Shown: in pieces, positions 17,125 through 23,503 of the stretch
How the letters are laid out: each line of letters starts with the position of its first letter
Numbering within the stretch: the first letter of the stretch is position 1
Source of the DNA: JAVBKE01 sp031554215
GTDB taxonomy: Bacteria; Bacillota; Bacilli; JARBTR01
Reading direction: 5' to 3'
DNA length: 24,425 nucleotides
Assembly (NCBI GenBank): GCA_031554215.1
Contig: JAVBKF010000210.1
Coordinates: 1-24,425 of the forward strand
Program-made: the position numbers and the translations under genes
The notes under the pieces: model-generated
Databases searched by the model: none
What the model was told of the DNA's origin: nothing
Seen by the model: the letters and a program-made list of their open reading frames with translations, nothing else

Positions 17125-17216
17125 GCCATCTACCTCCTTTTAAAAACGGATGTTTTTGTCTTTATTGGCATAATCGATAGAAGGAGATGCTTTAAACTCG
17201 TGGAAAGGAGAAATCC

Positions 17217-17678
17217 ATGTTTAATAACCCGTATTTATTGCTTCTTTTTATTGCGGCTATCGGTTTCATTTCAAAAAATAATCCGTTAGTGATTGCCGCT
17301 TTTGTATTGATCACGCTCAGAGTAGTTCAAGTTGATACACGCGTATTTGATGTGATACAGGCAAAGGGAATTAATATCGGGATTACGATGATTACAATCG
17401 CTGTGCTAGCACCAATCGCAACGGGTAAGATTAATTTTGCTCACTTTGGTGAGTCACTTAAATCGCCTTACACTTGGATTGCTGTTTTGTCTGGTGTGAT
17501 TGTCTCGGTACTTGCTAGGGGTGGCGTTCAGCTTCTTTCAACTGATCCTGAGGTGACTGTGGCGCTTGTATTTGGATCAATCCTAGCGGTTGCCTTATTT
17601 AAAGGTGTACCTGTTGGTCCCTTGATTGGGGCTGGAATCGCATATATGTTCATGCGGATTGTCGATTTTTTTACCTAA
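17217..17678 (+). CDS. ytwI: DUF441 / UPF0756 family membrane protein
   Basis: A 153-aa integral membrane protein of the DUF441/UPF0756 family (YtwI in B. subtilis), function unknown. It has four hydrophobic segments, at about 5-30, 48-68, 80-105 and 118-150. The family motif is near the middle: GINIGITMITIAVLAPIATGKI, with FGESLKSPYTWIAVLSG following, and the C-terminus carries GVPVGPLIGAGIAYM. The ATG follows GGAAAGGAG. It is divergent from ytvI and lies upstream of citZ, the same arrangement as in Bacillus; citZ has its own promoter. Confidence 0.88.
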   Translation: MFNNPYLLLLFIAAIGFISKNNPLVIAAFVLITLRVVQVDTRVFDVIQAKGINIGITMITIAVLAPIATGKINFAHFGESLKSPYTWIAVLSGVIVSVLARGGVQLLSTDPEVTVALVFGSILAVALFKGVPVGPLIGAGIAYMFMRIVDFFT

Positions 17679-17751
17679 ATGAACTTCTATAAGTGATTGT
17701 GAGAGATATTGTCGAACTGTAAGTAAATGTGTCTAAAATGAGTCTATTTGT

Positions 17752-17780
17752 TTAACAAAATGTGAACACGGACTTATAAT
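17752..17780 (+). promoter_or_regulatory. Sigma-A promoter of citZ
   Basis: TTAACA (17752-17757) and a perfect TATAAT (17775-17780) are separated by exactly 17 nt, 65 bp before the citZ ATG. This is the best sigma-A match in the window. No clear CcpA (cre) or CcpC dyad could be recognised around it, although citZ is regulated by such factors in B. subtilis. Confidence 0.75.
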
Positions 17781-17845
17781 GAAAATCGTACAAACGTTAG
17801 AATAAACGATGGCACAATACAATTTACTAAAAGGGAGACATTTTT

Positions 17846-18955
17846 ATGACACTTGCAAAAGGGTTAGAGGGGATTGTCGCTGCCGAATCATCTATTAGTT
17901 CAATTATTGATGATCGGCTCAATTACGCAGGATATAGCATTGAGGATTTAGCGGATCAGGCTAGTTTTGAAGAAGTTGTTTTCCTCCTTTGGAATCTTCA
18001 TTTACCCAATAAAACAGAACTCATGTATTTGAAAAATGAGTTAGCTGCAAATAGCGAGATCCCAGCAGAAATGATTGGCCATTTTAAATCATATCCACTC
18101 GATCAAGTGCATCCGATGGCTGCACTAAGAACAGCTGTTTCCATGCTTAGTTTGTACGATGTGGAAGCGGATGACCCAGAAATGAATTATCAAAAAGCCA
18201 TTCGTGTGCTAGCGAAAATACCAACGATTATCGCGATGTTTGCTAGGATCCGCAAGGGCCTCGAGCCTGTCGCACCAAGCCGTGATTTCGGATATGCTGA
18301 GAATTTTCTTTATATGATGACTGGTGAAAGACCGAGCCCACTTGCGGTTAGAACACTTGACTTAGCACTTGTGCTTCATGCTGACCATGAATTCAATGCC
18401 TCAACGTTTACGGCACGTGTCTGTGTCGCTACGCTGACCGATATCTACTCAGGCGTTACGGCGGCAATTGGTGCACTAAAAGGACCTCTGCACGGAGGTG
18501 CCAACGAAGCAGTCATGAACATGTTAAAAGAAATTGGGACAATTGATCAGGTTGAAAGCTATGTAGCTGAAAAAATTGAAAAGAAACAAAAGTTAATGGG
18601 ATTTGGTCATCGTGTCTATAAAAATGGTGATCCACGTGCGAAGTATTTAAAGGCTGTTTCAAGGGATTTAGCGCAGCAAACAGGAGACGATCAGTGGTAT
18701 CAGATTTCGGCGAAAATTGAAGAAGTCTTTGTTGCAGCAAAGGGAATCAAGCCAAATGTTGATTTCTATTCAGCGACTGTCTATCATTCACTCGGAATCG
18801 ACCATGATCTATTCACACCGATATTTGTCATTAGCCGCACATCAGGGTGGCTAGCTCATATTCTTGAACAATATGCAGATAACCGTCTTTTCCGGCCACG
18901 TGCTGAATATGTGGGACCAGGACTTCAGACGTATATCCCGATAGAGGAGCGATAG
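17846..18955 (+). CDS. citZ: Citrate synthase
   Basis: Citrate synthase, 369 aa (B. subtilis CitZ 372), a cytoplasmic dimer that condenses acetyl-CoA and oxaloacetate. It is the short, NADH-insensitive Gram-positive type. Catalytic residues can be placed: His216 in GPLHGGANEAVM, His255 in GFGHRVYKNGDPRA, and Asp306 in NVDFYSATVY; the CoA/oxaloacetate region TSGWLAHILEQ and RPRAEYVG closes the protein. The N-terminus LEGIVAAESSISSI is typical. The ATG follows AAAGGGAG. icd starts 3 bp after its stop, so the two form a tight operon. Confidence 0.97.
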   Translation: MTLAKGLEGIVAAESSISSIIDDRLNYAGYSIEDLADQASFEEVVFLLWNLHLPNKTELMYLKNELAANSEIPAEMIGHFKSYPLDQVHPMAALRTAVSMLSLYDVEADDPEMNYQKAIRVLAKIPTIIAMFARIRKGLEPVAPSRDFGYAENFLYMMTGERPSPLAVRTLDLALVLHADHEFNASTFTARVCVATLTDIYSGVTAAIGALKGPLHGGANEAVMNMLKEIGTIDQVESYVAEKIEKKQKLMGFGHRVYKNGDPRAKYLKAVSRDLAQQTGDDQWYQISAKIEEVFVAAKGIKPNVDFYSATVYHSLGIDHDLFTPIFVISRTSGWLAHILEQYADNRLFRPRAEYVGPGLQTYIPIEER

Positions 18956-18958
18956 ACA

Positions 18959-20221
18959 TTGGCAGAGAAAATTACTTTTCAAAATGGACAAATGAATATT
19001 CCGAACGAAGTCATTATTCCTTTTATTATTGGTGACGGGATTGGACCTGACATTTGGGCATCTGCTTCGCGGGTACTAGAAGCAGCTGTGGAAAAGGCCT
19101 ACCATGGGGAACGGAAAATCGTCTGGAAAGAGTTGCTGGCTGGTGAGAAGGCTTTTAATCAAACTGGTAACTGGCTTCCTGAGGAGACTTTAAAGGAGAT
19201 TCGTGAACACTTAGTTGCGATTAAGGGACCACTGAGCACACCAATTGGTGGTGGGATGCGTTCGCTCAATGTCGCACTGCGTCAGCAGTTAGACTTATTC
19301 GTATGCTTACGTCCAGTACGCTATTTCAAAGGAGTTCCATCCCCAGTGAAAAGACCAGAAGATACGGATATGGTTATTTTCAGGGAGAACACTGAAGATA
19401 TTTATGCTGGGATTGAGTATCAAACAGGGACCGATGAAGCGAAAAAGCTCATTGCCTTTTTAATTGAAGAGATGAATGTTACGAAAATACGATTCCCTGA
19501 GACTTCAAGTATTGGGATTAAGCCAGTTTCTGAGGAAGGGTCAAAGAGACTGATCAGAGCAGCTTTGAATTATGCAGTAAAGGAAAACAGAAGTTCCTTG
19601 ACGCTTGTCCATAAAGGGAATATCATGAAGTTTACCGAAGGTTCATTTAAGAACTGGGGGTACGATATTGCTGAAACAGAATTTGCAGAGGTTGTGTTTA
19701 CCTGGAGACAGTATGATTTGTTAAAAGAAGCACAAGGTGAGACAGCAGCAAATCATGCAATGAAGCAGGCGGAAGCGGACGGGAAGATTATTGTCAAGGA
19801 TGTCATTGCTGATATCTTCTTGCAACAGATTCTCACAAGGCCGAAGGAGTTCGACGTTGTTGCTACGATGAATTTAAATGGTGATTATATTTCAGACGCG
19901 CTGGCTGCACAAGTTGGTGGGATTGGCATTGCACCGGGGGCAAACATCAATTACCTGACTGGGCATGCGATTTTTGAAGCAACACATGGAACAGCACCAA
20001 AGTACGCAGGCAAAGATGTTGTCAATCCATCTTCTGTACTCCTATCGGGGGTAATGATGCTCGAGTATCTGGGGTGGAACGAAGCAGCAACGCGAATCAC
20101 AACTGCATTGGAGCACGCGATCAGTTCCAAAGTCGTTACATATGATTTCGCCCGATTAATGGATGGCGCGACTGAGGTAGCTTGTTCAACATTTGGCGAT
20201 GAATTAATTAAGCATTTGTAG
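18959..20221 (+). CDS. icd: NADP-dependent isocitrate dehydrogenase
   Basis: Icd, 420 aa (B. subtilis 423), oxidatively decarboxylates isocitrate to 2-oxoglutarate with NADP. Seen are GDGIGPDIW at the N-terminus, GPLSTPIGGGMRSLNVALRQ with Ser102 at the substrate-binding/phosphorylation position known from the E. coli enzyme, RENTEDIYAGIEY, VHKGNIMKFTEG, NLNGDYISDALAAQVGG and the NADP-binding ATHGTAPKYAGKDVVNP. The start is TTG at 18959. Its ribosome binding site, GAGGAGCG, lies inside the last codons of citZ, so translation is probably coupled. Confidence 0.97.
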   Translation: MAEKITFQNGQMNIPNEVIIPFIIGDGIGPDIWASASRVLEAAVEKAYHGERKIVWKELLAGEKAFNQTGNWLPEETLKEIREHLVAIKGPLSTPIGGGMRSLNVALRQQLDLFVCLRPVRYFKGVPSPVKRPEDTDMVIFRENTEDIYAGIEYQTGTDEAKKLIAFLIEEMNVTKIRFPETSSIGIKPVSEEGSKRLIRAALNYAVKENRSSLTLVHKGNIMKFTEGSFKNWGYDIAETEFAEVVFTWRQYDLLKEAQGETAANHAMKQAEADGKIIVKDVIADIFLQQILTRPKEFDVVATMNLNGDYISDALAAQVGGIGIAPGANINYLTGHAIFEATHGTAPKYAGKDVVNPSSVLLSGVMMLEYLGWNEAATRITTALEHAISSKVVTYDFARLMDGATEVACSTFGDELIKHL

Positions 20222-20267
20222 ATGGCATCAGCATACTAAAAACTGAAACAAAGACGGTAGATCGTGT

Positions 20268-20325
20268 AAAGATCACAACAGCAGATTATCTGTTCGTGTA
20301 GTGATCTTTCTGATTTCTGCTGTTG
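20268..20325 (+). other. Two interleaved perfect inverted repeats, icd-mdh spacer
   Basis: Stem A pairs AAAGATCAC (20268-20276) with GTGATCTTT (20301-20309), 9 bp perfect. Stem B pairs CAACAGCAGA (20276-20285) with TCTGCTGTTG (20316-20325), 10 bp perfect. Their order is A, B, A', B', and A and B share one base, so the stems cross. RNA could therefore form one or the other, or a pseudoknot. No T-run follows either stem (GGGGTATAGG comes next), so it is not a standard terminator. Confidence 0.65.
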
Positions 20326-20390
20326 GGGTATAGGGAATGGACTGCTGTTGCTGTACTAGAAATATCCGACTGAATTTGGAGGGGAAATAA

Positions 20391-21323
20391 ATGAAACGTC
20401 ATAAGATATCAATTATTGGCAGTGGGTTCACTGGTTCGACAGCTGCTTTTATTGCTGCTAAGAAAGAACTTGGGGATATCGTGTTGTTAGATATTCCTAA
20501 TAATGAGAATCCTACTAAAGGGAAAGCACTAGATATGCTCGAAGCTGGTCCTGTGCTAGGCTTTGATGCGAAAATTATTGGGACAAGCAATTATGAAGAT
20601 ACGGCAGATTCAGATCTTGTCATCATCACAGCAGGCATTCCGCGTAAACCGGGTATGAGCCGTGATGATCTAGTGATGACAAACCACCGGATTATTCAAT
20701 CAGTTACAAAAGGGGTTGTGCAGCACTCACCAAATTGTACAATTATTGTTTTATCCAATCCAGTGGATGCAATGACCTATACGGTTTATAAGGAATCTGG
20801 ATTTCCGAAAAACCGTGTCATTGGACAGTCAGGTGTACTAGATACAGCACGGTTTAGAACGTTCATTGCTGAGGAAATCAATGTATCGGTGAAGGATGTG
20901 CAAGGGATTGTTTTGGGTGGTCACGGTGATGATATGGTGCCGCTAACTCGTTACTCATTTGCCGGCGGGATTCCACTCGATCACTTCATTTCAGAAGCAC
21001 GCCTTGAAGAGATTGTTGAGCGGACACGTAAGGGCGGCTCGGAGATCGTTAATCTACTTGGTAACGGTAGTGCGTATTATGCGCCTGCAGCAGCATTGAT
21101 TGAAATGGCGGAAGCGATTTTGAAGGACCAGAAACGTGTGATTCCGGCAATCGCTTACCTTGAAGGTGAGTACGGGATTGATGGGATATTCTTAGGGGTT
21201 CCGACAATCATCGGTGCAGGTGGTATTGAAAAGGTGATCGAGCTTGATCTACTGCCTGAGGAACGAGCAGCACTGAAGAAGTCTGTAGCATCTGTGCAGG
21301 AAGTCATTGCTGTTTTAGGGTAG
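20391..21323 (+). CDS. mdh: Malate dehydrogenase (lactate dehydrogenase-like type)
   Basis: Mdh, 310 aa (B. subtilis 312), converts malate to oxaloacetate with NAD and belongs to the LDH-like tetrameric class. The Rossmann motif is GSGFTG (residues 10-15). Further landmarks are ITAGIPRKPGMSRDDL with the substrate arginine that marks malate specificity, VLSNPVDAMTY, GQSGVLDTARFR, and the catalytic His178 in LGGHGDDMVPLTRYS. The ATG follows GGAGGGGAAATAA. It is separated from icd by 169 bp containing the interleaved dyads, so it may be transcribed with citZ-icd or partly independently. In B. subtilis phoP-phoR follow; here a terminator and accessory DNA follow. Confidence 0.97.
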   Translation: MKRHKISIIGSGFTGSTAAFIAAKKELGDIVLLDIPNNENPTKGKALDMLEAGPVLGFDAKIIGTSNYEDTADSDLVIITAGIPRKPGMSRDDLVMTNHRIIQSVTKGVVQHSPNCTIIVLSNPVDAMTYTVYKESGFPKNRVIGQSGVLDTARFRTFIAEEINVSVKDVQGIVLGGHGDDMVPLTRYSFAGGIPLDHFISEARLEEIVERTRKGGSEIVNLLGNGSAYYAPAAALIEMAEAILKDQKRVIPAIAYLEGEYGIDGIFLGVPTIIGAGGIEKVIELDLLPEERAALKKSVASVQEVIAVLG

Positions 21324-21343
21324 TGTGGTTTGTTATTTAGTAC

Positions 21344-21377
21344 GGCATGTCTCGGTAAAAGGGGCATGTCTTTTTTT
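21344..21377 (+). terminator. Rho-independent terminator of mdh
   Basis: Bases 21344-21353 (GGCATGTCTC) and 21361-21370 (GGGGCATGTC) form a 10-bp stem with three G-U pairs and a GGTAAAA loop, followed by seven T. At the DNA level the arms look like a direct repeat (GGCATGTC twice); the stem depends on G-U pairing, so it works only in plus-strand RNA. Confidence 0.8.
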
Positions 21378-21381
21378 GTGC

Positions 21382-21394
21382 GCCCAGCATGGGC
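21382..21394. other. Short hairpin GCCCA-GCA-TGGGC
   Basis: A perfect 5-bp stem with a 3-nt loop, with TTTTTT at 21401-21406 on the plus strand. It could be a second backup terminator for mdh or, on the minus strand, the end of the short open frame at 21412-21597. Confidence 0.35.
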
Positions 21395-21411
21395 TATTAC
21401 TTTTTTACATG

Positions 21412-21597
21412 CTAGATCGTATTCTTGGATATCATCTTACATAATTCATCAAGTTTTCTTAAGTTATCTTTAATGCCGAATAGTACCACATAAAGGTTAA
21501 CGACTTTTTTACCAATGGTAGCGTTATAATCCTTATCCTTTGTGTGGACCAAGGATAGTCGTTGTAACCACAGCGCAATAAAATCTGTATTTAGCAT
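21412..21597 (-). CDS. Short hypothetical ORF or gene remnant, unrecognised
   Basis: A 61-aa minus-strand frame, MLNTDFIALWLQRLSLVHTK at the N-terminus, with a C-terminal part (VNLYVVLFGIKDNLRKLDEL) that could form an amphipathic helix. Its residue composition is protein-like. However, there is no ribosome binding site before the ATG, no recognised family and no partner gene. It may be the surviving piece of a larger gene that was lost from this accessory region, or simply a chance frame. Confidence 0.25.
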   Translation of the reverse strand: MLNTDFIALWLQRLSLVHTKDKDYNATIGKKVVNLYVVLFGIKDNLRKLDELCKMISKNTI

Positions 21598-21853
21598 TTT
21601 GTTAACTTTTATCTATTGTTTTTGATGGGTCAATGAATTTTTTTCTTAGCATTTACCCTGTAAATAAAATTAGTTTGAGAAATGATAACTATAGGATAAG
21701 TCTTATGGTAGAGCAAAATACTGAGTTGACTGCCTTTACAAAAGGGGCAAAATAGCTAAAATGGTTTCTCGAAGCTGTTTTTCACTGTACATGTTAATAG
21801 AATTGCCATTGTCATAGAATAATTCATGCAGTTACATTACGTAGGGTGCCCGT
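21598..21853. other. Intergenic DNA left of decayed toxin locus
   Basis: No gene is visible. At its right end (about 21810-21853) it contains a stretch whose complement resembles the sequence after 22083 (AATGTAACTGCATGA on the minus strand compared with AATGTAGTTGTACTT on the plus strand), part of the inverted repeats flanking the toxin remnant. Confidence 0.35.
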
Positions 21854-21865
21854 GTTCATCAAGCT
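21854..21865. repeat. Left arm of 12-bp inverted repeat around toxin remnant
   Basis: GTTCATCAAGCT at 21854-21865 is the perfect complement of AGCTTGATGAAC at 22071-22082. The similarity extends imperfectly outward on both sides for about 20 bp more. In RNA it would join the 5' and 3' ends of the putative toxin transcript. Confidence 0.55.
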
Positions 21866-21867
21866 AT

Positions 21868-21896
21868 CTTCTTGTTAATGACGATTTAACAAGAAG
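21868..21896 (+). promoter_or_regulatory. Stem-loop abutting the toxin ribosome binding site
   Basis: CTTCTTGTTAA (21868-21878) and TTAACAAGAAG (21886-21896) form a perfect 11-bp stem with a 7-nt loop. The right arm runs directly into GGGAGGTGATG, the ribosome binding site of the small toxin frame. 5' helices next to the ribosome binding site are known to restrict translation in type I toxin mRNAs such as fst. The same role here is inferred. Confidence 0.55.
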
Positions 21897-22023
21897 GGAG
21901 GTGATGCACATGGAACTTTACAGCTATTATTTGGTTTATGCAAATTTGTTATCGCTATTTCAGTAAAAGCAAATGCTGAGATAGCCATTAAAACCTTTGT
22001 TAAAAACCGTAATAAACGTAAAA

Positions 22024-22060
22024 GAACCACCCTACGGCCTAGAATACGTAAGAGTGGTTC
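22024..22060. terminator. Bidirectional hairpin at the end of the toxin locus
   Basis: GAACCACCCTACG (22024-22036) pairs with CGTAAGAGTGGTTC (22047-22060) with one bulge and one mismatch around GCCTAGAATA. Type I toxin and antisense antitoxin genes often converge on a shared terminator of this kind. No strong T-run follows, so a terminator role is tentative. Confidence 0.5.
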
Positions 22061-22070
22061 CAAGCGAAAA

Positions 22071-22082
22071 AGCTTGATGAAC
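22071..22082. repeat. Right arm of 12-bp inverted repeat around toxin remnant
   Basis: AGCTTGATGAAC, the perfect complement of the left arm at 21854-21865. The following AATGTAGTTGTACTTGA resembles the inverted copy on the left side, which suggests that both arms are copies of one short repeat. Confidence 0.55.
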
Positions 22083-22214
22083 TTCAAACCTTGCGGAATG
22101 TAGTTGTACTTGAACGGCATGTATGTATCATGTCATTTTTTTTATATTCTAAGCATAACATTTACAATTTATTCTCGCAACAGTTTTAGCCATTAAATCG
22201 CCAGTTGATTAAGA

Positions 22215-22392
22215 GGCCACTGAAAAAGTCCTATTCAGTAATTTCCAAAAACAAAAATCCCAGAAAATCGTTATTTTTCACTTGCCCAAGTGAAGTGGCT
22301 TAGTTGAAATCTCCCCATTTTCGATCTGAAAATAGGTATGGATTTTTCAGGAATTGACCATTCTAGCATTTTTGCGAACTTTTTCAGTGGCC
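22215..22392. mobile_element. 178-bp MITE-like element
   Basis: Terminal inverted repeats GGCCACTGAAAAAGT (22215-22229) and ACTTTTTCAGTGGCC (22378-22392) are perfect over 15 bp, and a further match follows after one mismatch. There is no coding capacity. Inside is a perfect hairpin CACTTG-CC-CAAGTG. The ends resemble those I associate with IS1182-family transposons in Bacillales, so it is probably a non-autonomous derivative moved by such a transposase. Flanks are AT-rich (GATTAAGA and ATTTAATT) but no certain target-site duplication is visible. Confidence 0.65.
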
Positions 22393-22469
22393 ATTTAATT
22401 AGTAGTATTTTTGATCGGTAAAAAATAACTAAAGGGAATGTTCAGCCGGTGTTTAAATAGATAATGGCT

Positions 22470-22694
22470 TTACGAGTATTGGAGTTCCTCGTGCCTAGCG
22501 AATTCCAACATACGCTCCCACCAACCGCCTAAGCTTGTACTCTTATCGAACTTTCTACAATGGTTAGGGATGAACAAAGGAGTTGGCGCAGACAATCCAA
22601 GCTTATCTATAACACCTCTGAATTTGGTTTCATATAGCTATAAAAGCCACGGTTCTACGGAACTATCAGCTCTTAACATGCCATATGATTTCAC
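22470..22694 (-). pseudogene. 3' remnant of an unrecognised protein gene with internal stop
   Basis: On the minus strand from 22694 down to TAA 22472-22470 the frame reads VKSYGMLRADSSVEPWLL, a TAG stop (22640-22638), then LYETKFRGVIDKLGLSAPTP through FIPNHCRKFDKS and GGWWERMLEFARHEELQYS. Residue composition and the tryptophan-rich WW...FARHEEL ending look like a real protein C-terminus. If the TAG arose from TGG, the sequence would read PWLLWLYETK without a break. A TAA lies upstream in frame and there is no start site, so only the end of a gene survives. I do not recognise the family. Confidence 0.45.
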
Positions 22695-22861
22695 AACACT
22701 TTAAAACTTTTCGGACAAATTTCGGACATTACTATGTTAAAGCACATAGCGAATTTTATACTATTTCACATGGTTGATATAAGGTTTGTAAAAATATTTC
22801 CTCGTTTAATAAAATAAATTTCTGAAGTAAGATACTACTATTACAATTGATCTTTTATAAG
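22695..22861. other. AT-rich intergenic DNA with a short tandem repeat
   Basis: No gene is visible. TTTCGGACA occurs twice, at 22709-22717 and 22720-22728, with an 11-bp period. The rest is AT-rich and contains no terminator that I can identify for the minus-strand gene pair to its right. Confidence 0.4.
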
Positions 22862-23503
22862 TCAGTCTTCAGTTACAACTTCATTTAATTCAGTTGTGAC
22901 TAAAGTGACAAACTCCCCTGTAGTTATATCGTTATTATCAGATAAATAATCAAAAAAAAGTTCTGTCTGCATTTTAAAATTACAACTAGCCTCTTTTTGG
23001 TGTGTATCGATATTGGATTGAAAATACTTTTGGTATCCTTCATCTGTTCTCTCGCGCCTTTGTTTCTCTCCATCATCTACTCCAACAGTACCATTTGTAC
23101 TTATGGCTGTTAAACTGCTATTAGCATCAAACTCAAAATAAATAAATTTATACACCTCATCTCCTGCCCGATATTCGAAACTTAAATCCAGTACATTAGT
23201 TACATAATTGTAGTCACCATCAACGATGGTATCGCCTATCTGCACACTGTTATCCGTAAGATATTTCTCAAAAGTATTAAGGACATCAACGAATGCTTTC
23301 CCCAATAAATCAGCTTCGTATTTTTCTGCAAAGTGATCAATTGCTCGAGACTCTTCACTGCTTTTAATACTACCAATGGTTATTGTATTCTTGTTTTCTT
23401 CGCGATATTTGCTATACTGTTTAAATCCAAAAATAATTAAAATTATCGCTATTAAAACGAAGCTAATTATTATGACCTTCCTCTTGCTCTTTATAATACT
23501 CAC
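22862..23503 (-). CDS. Membrane-anchored protein of unknown function
   Basis: A 213-aa protein if GTG 23503 is the start; I do not recognise a family. A basic N-terminus (KSKRK) precedes one membrane helix, about residues 10-27 (VIIISFVLIAIILIIFGF). The remaining 180 residues are acidic and probably lie outside the membrane (DHFAEKYEADLLGKAFVDVL, then alternating strands, then a glutamate-rich end). The frame is open upstream to an ATG at 23602, but that would overlap the neighbouring gene by 140 bp and hide the signal anchor internally. GTG 23503 overlaps the upstream gene by 41 bp and has only AAAAGAAG directly before it, so the start is uncertain. The overlap implies co-translation with the upstream gene; an accessory or immunity-like role is conceivable but unproven. 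Base composition is AT-richer than the core block. Confidence 0.6.
   Translation of the reverse strand: MSIIKSKRKVIIISFVLIAIILIIFGFKQYSKYREENKNTITIGSIKSSEESRAIDHFAEKYEADLLGKAFVDVLNTFEKYLTDNSVQIGDTIVDGDYNYVTNVLDLSFEYRAGDEVYKFIYFEFDANSSLTAISTNGTVGVDDGEKQRRERTDEGYQKYFQSNIDTHQKEASCNFKMQTELFFDYLSDNNDITTGEFVTLVTTELNEVVTED

Larger units (their letters stand above)
21910..22103 (+). pseudogene. Frameshifted holin-like/type I toxin peptide remnant
   Basis: After an excellent GGGAGGTG ribosome binding site, ATG 21910 opens a frame of only 18 codons (MELYSYYLVYANLLSLFQ). One added base after the second codon would join ATG-GAA to the neighbouring frame and give METLQLLFGLCKFVIAISVK, a hydrophobic segment like the small Firmicutes 'putative holin-like toxin' peptides (METLQLM-type starts, one membrane helix, basic tail). 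That second frame has no start of its own and stays open to TAG 22101-22103 through a lysine/arginine-rich region. The simplest reading is a toxin gene broken by a one-base deletion. The surrounding RNA structures (5' stem, 3' hairpin, inverted repeats) support a former type I toxin-antitoxin locus. Assignment is by pattern only. Confidence 0.5.

Noticed and set aside
21875..22120. 81-codon minus-strand frame opposite the toxin remnant
   Set aside because: It has no ribosome binding site, and its leucine/arginine-rich translation is explained by the hydrophobic and basic codons of the plus-strand remnant and the inverted repeats.
22681..22740. Possible integrase C-terminus on the minus strand (NVRNLSEKF)
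   Set aside because: The frame is closed by a stop ten codons upstream and no tyrosine-recombinase motif is visible.
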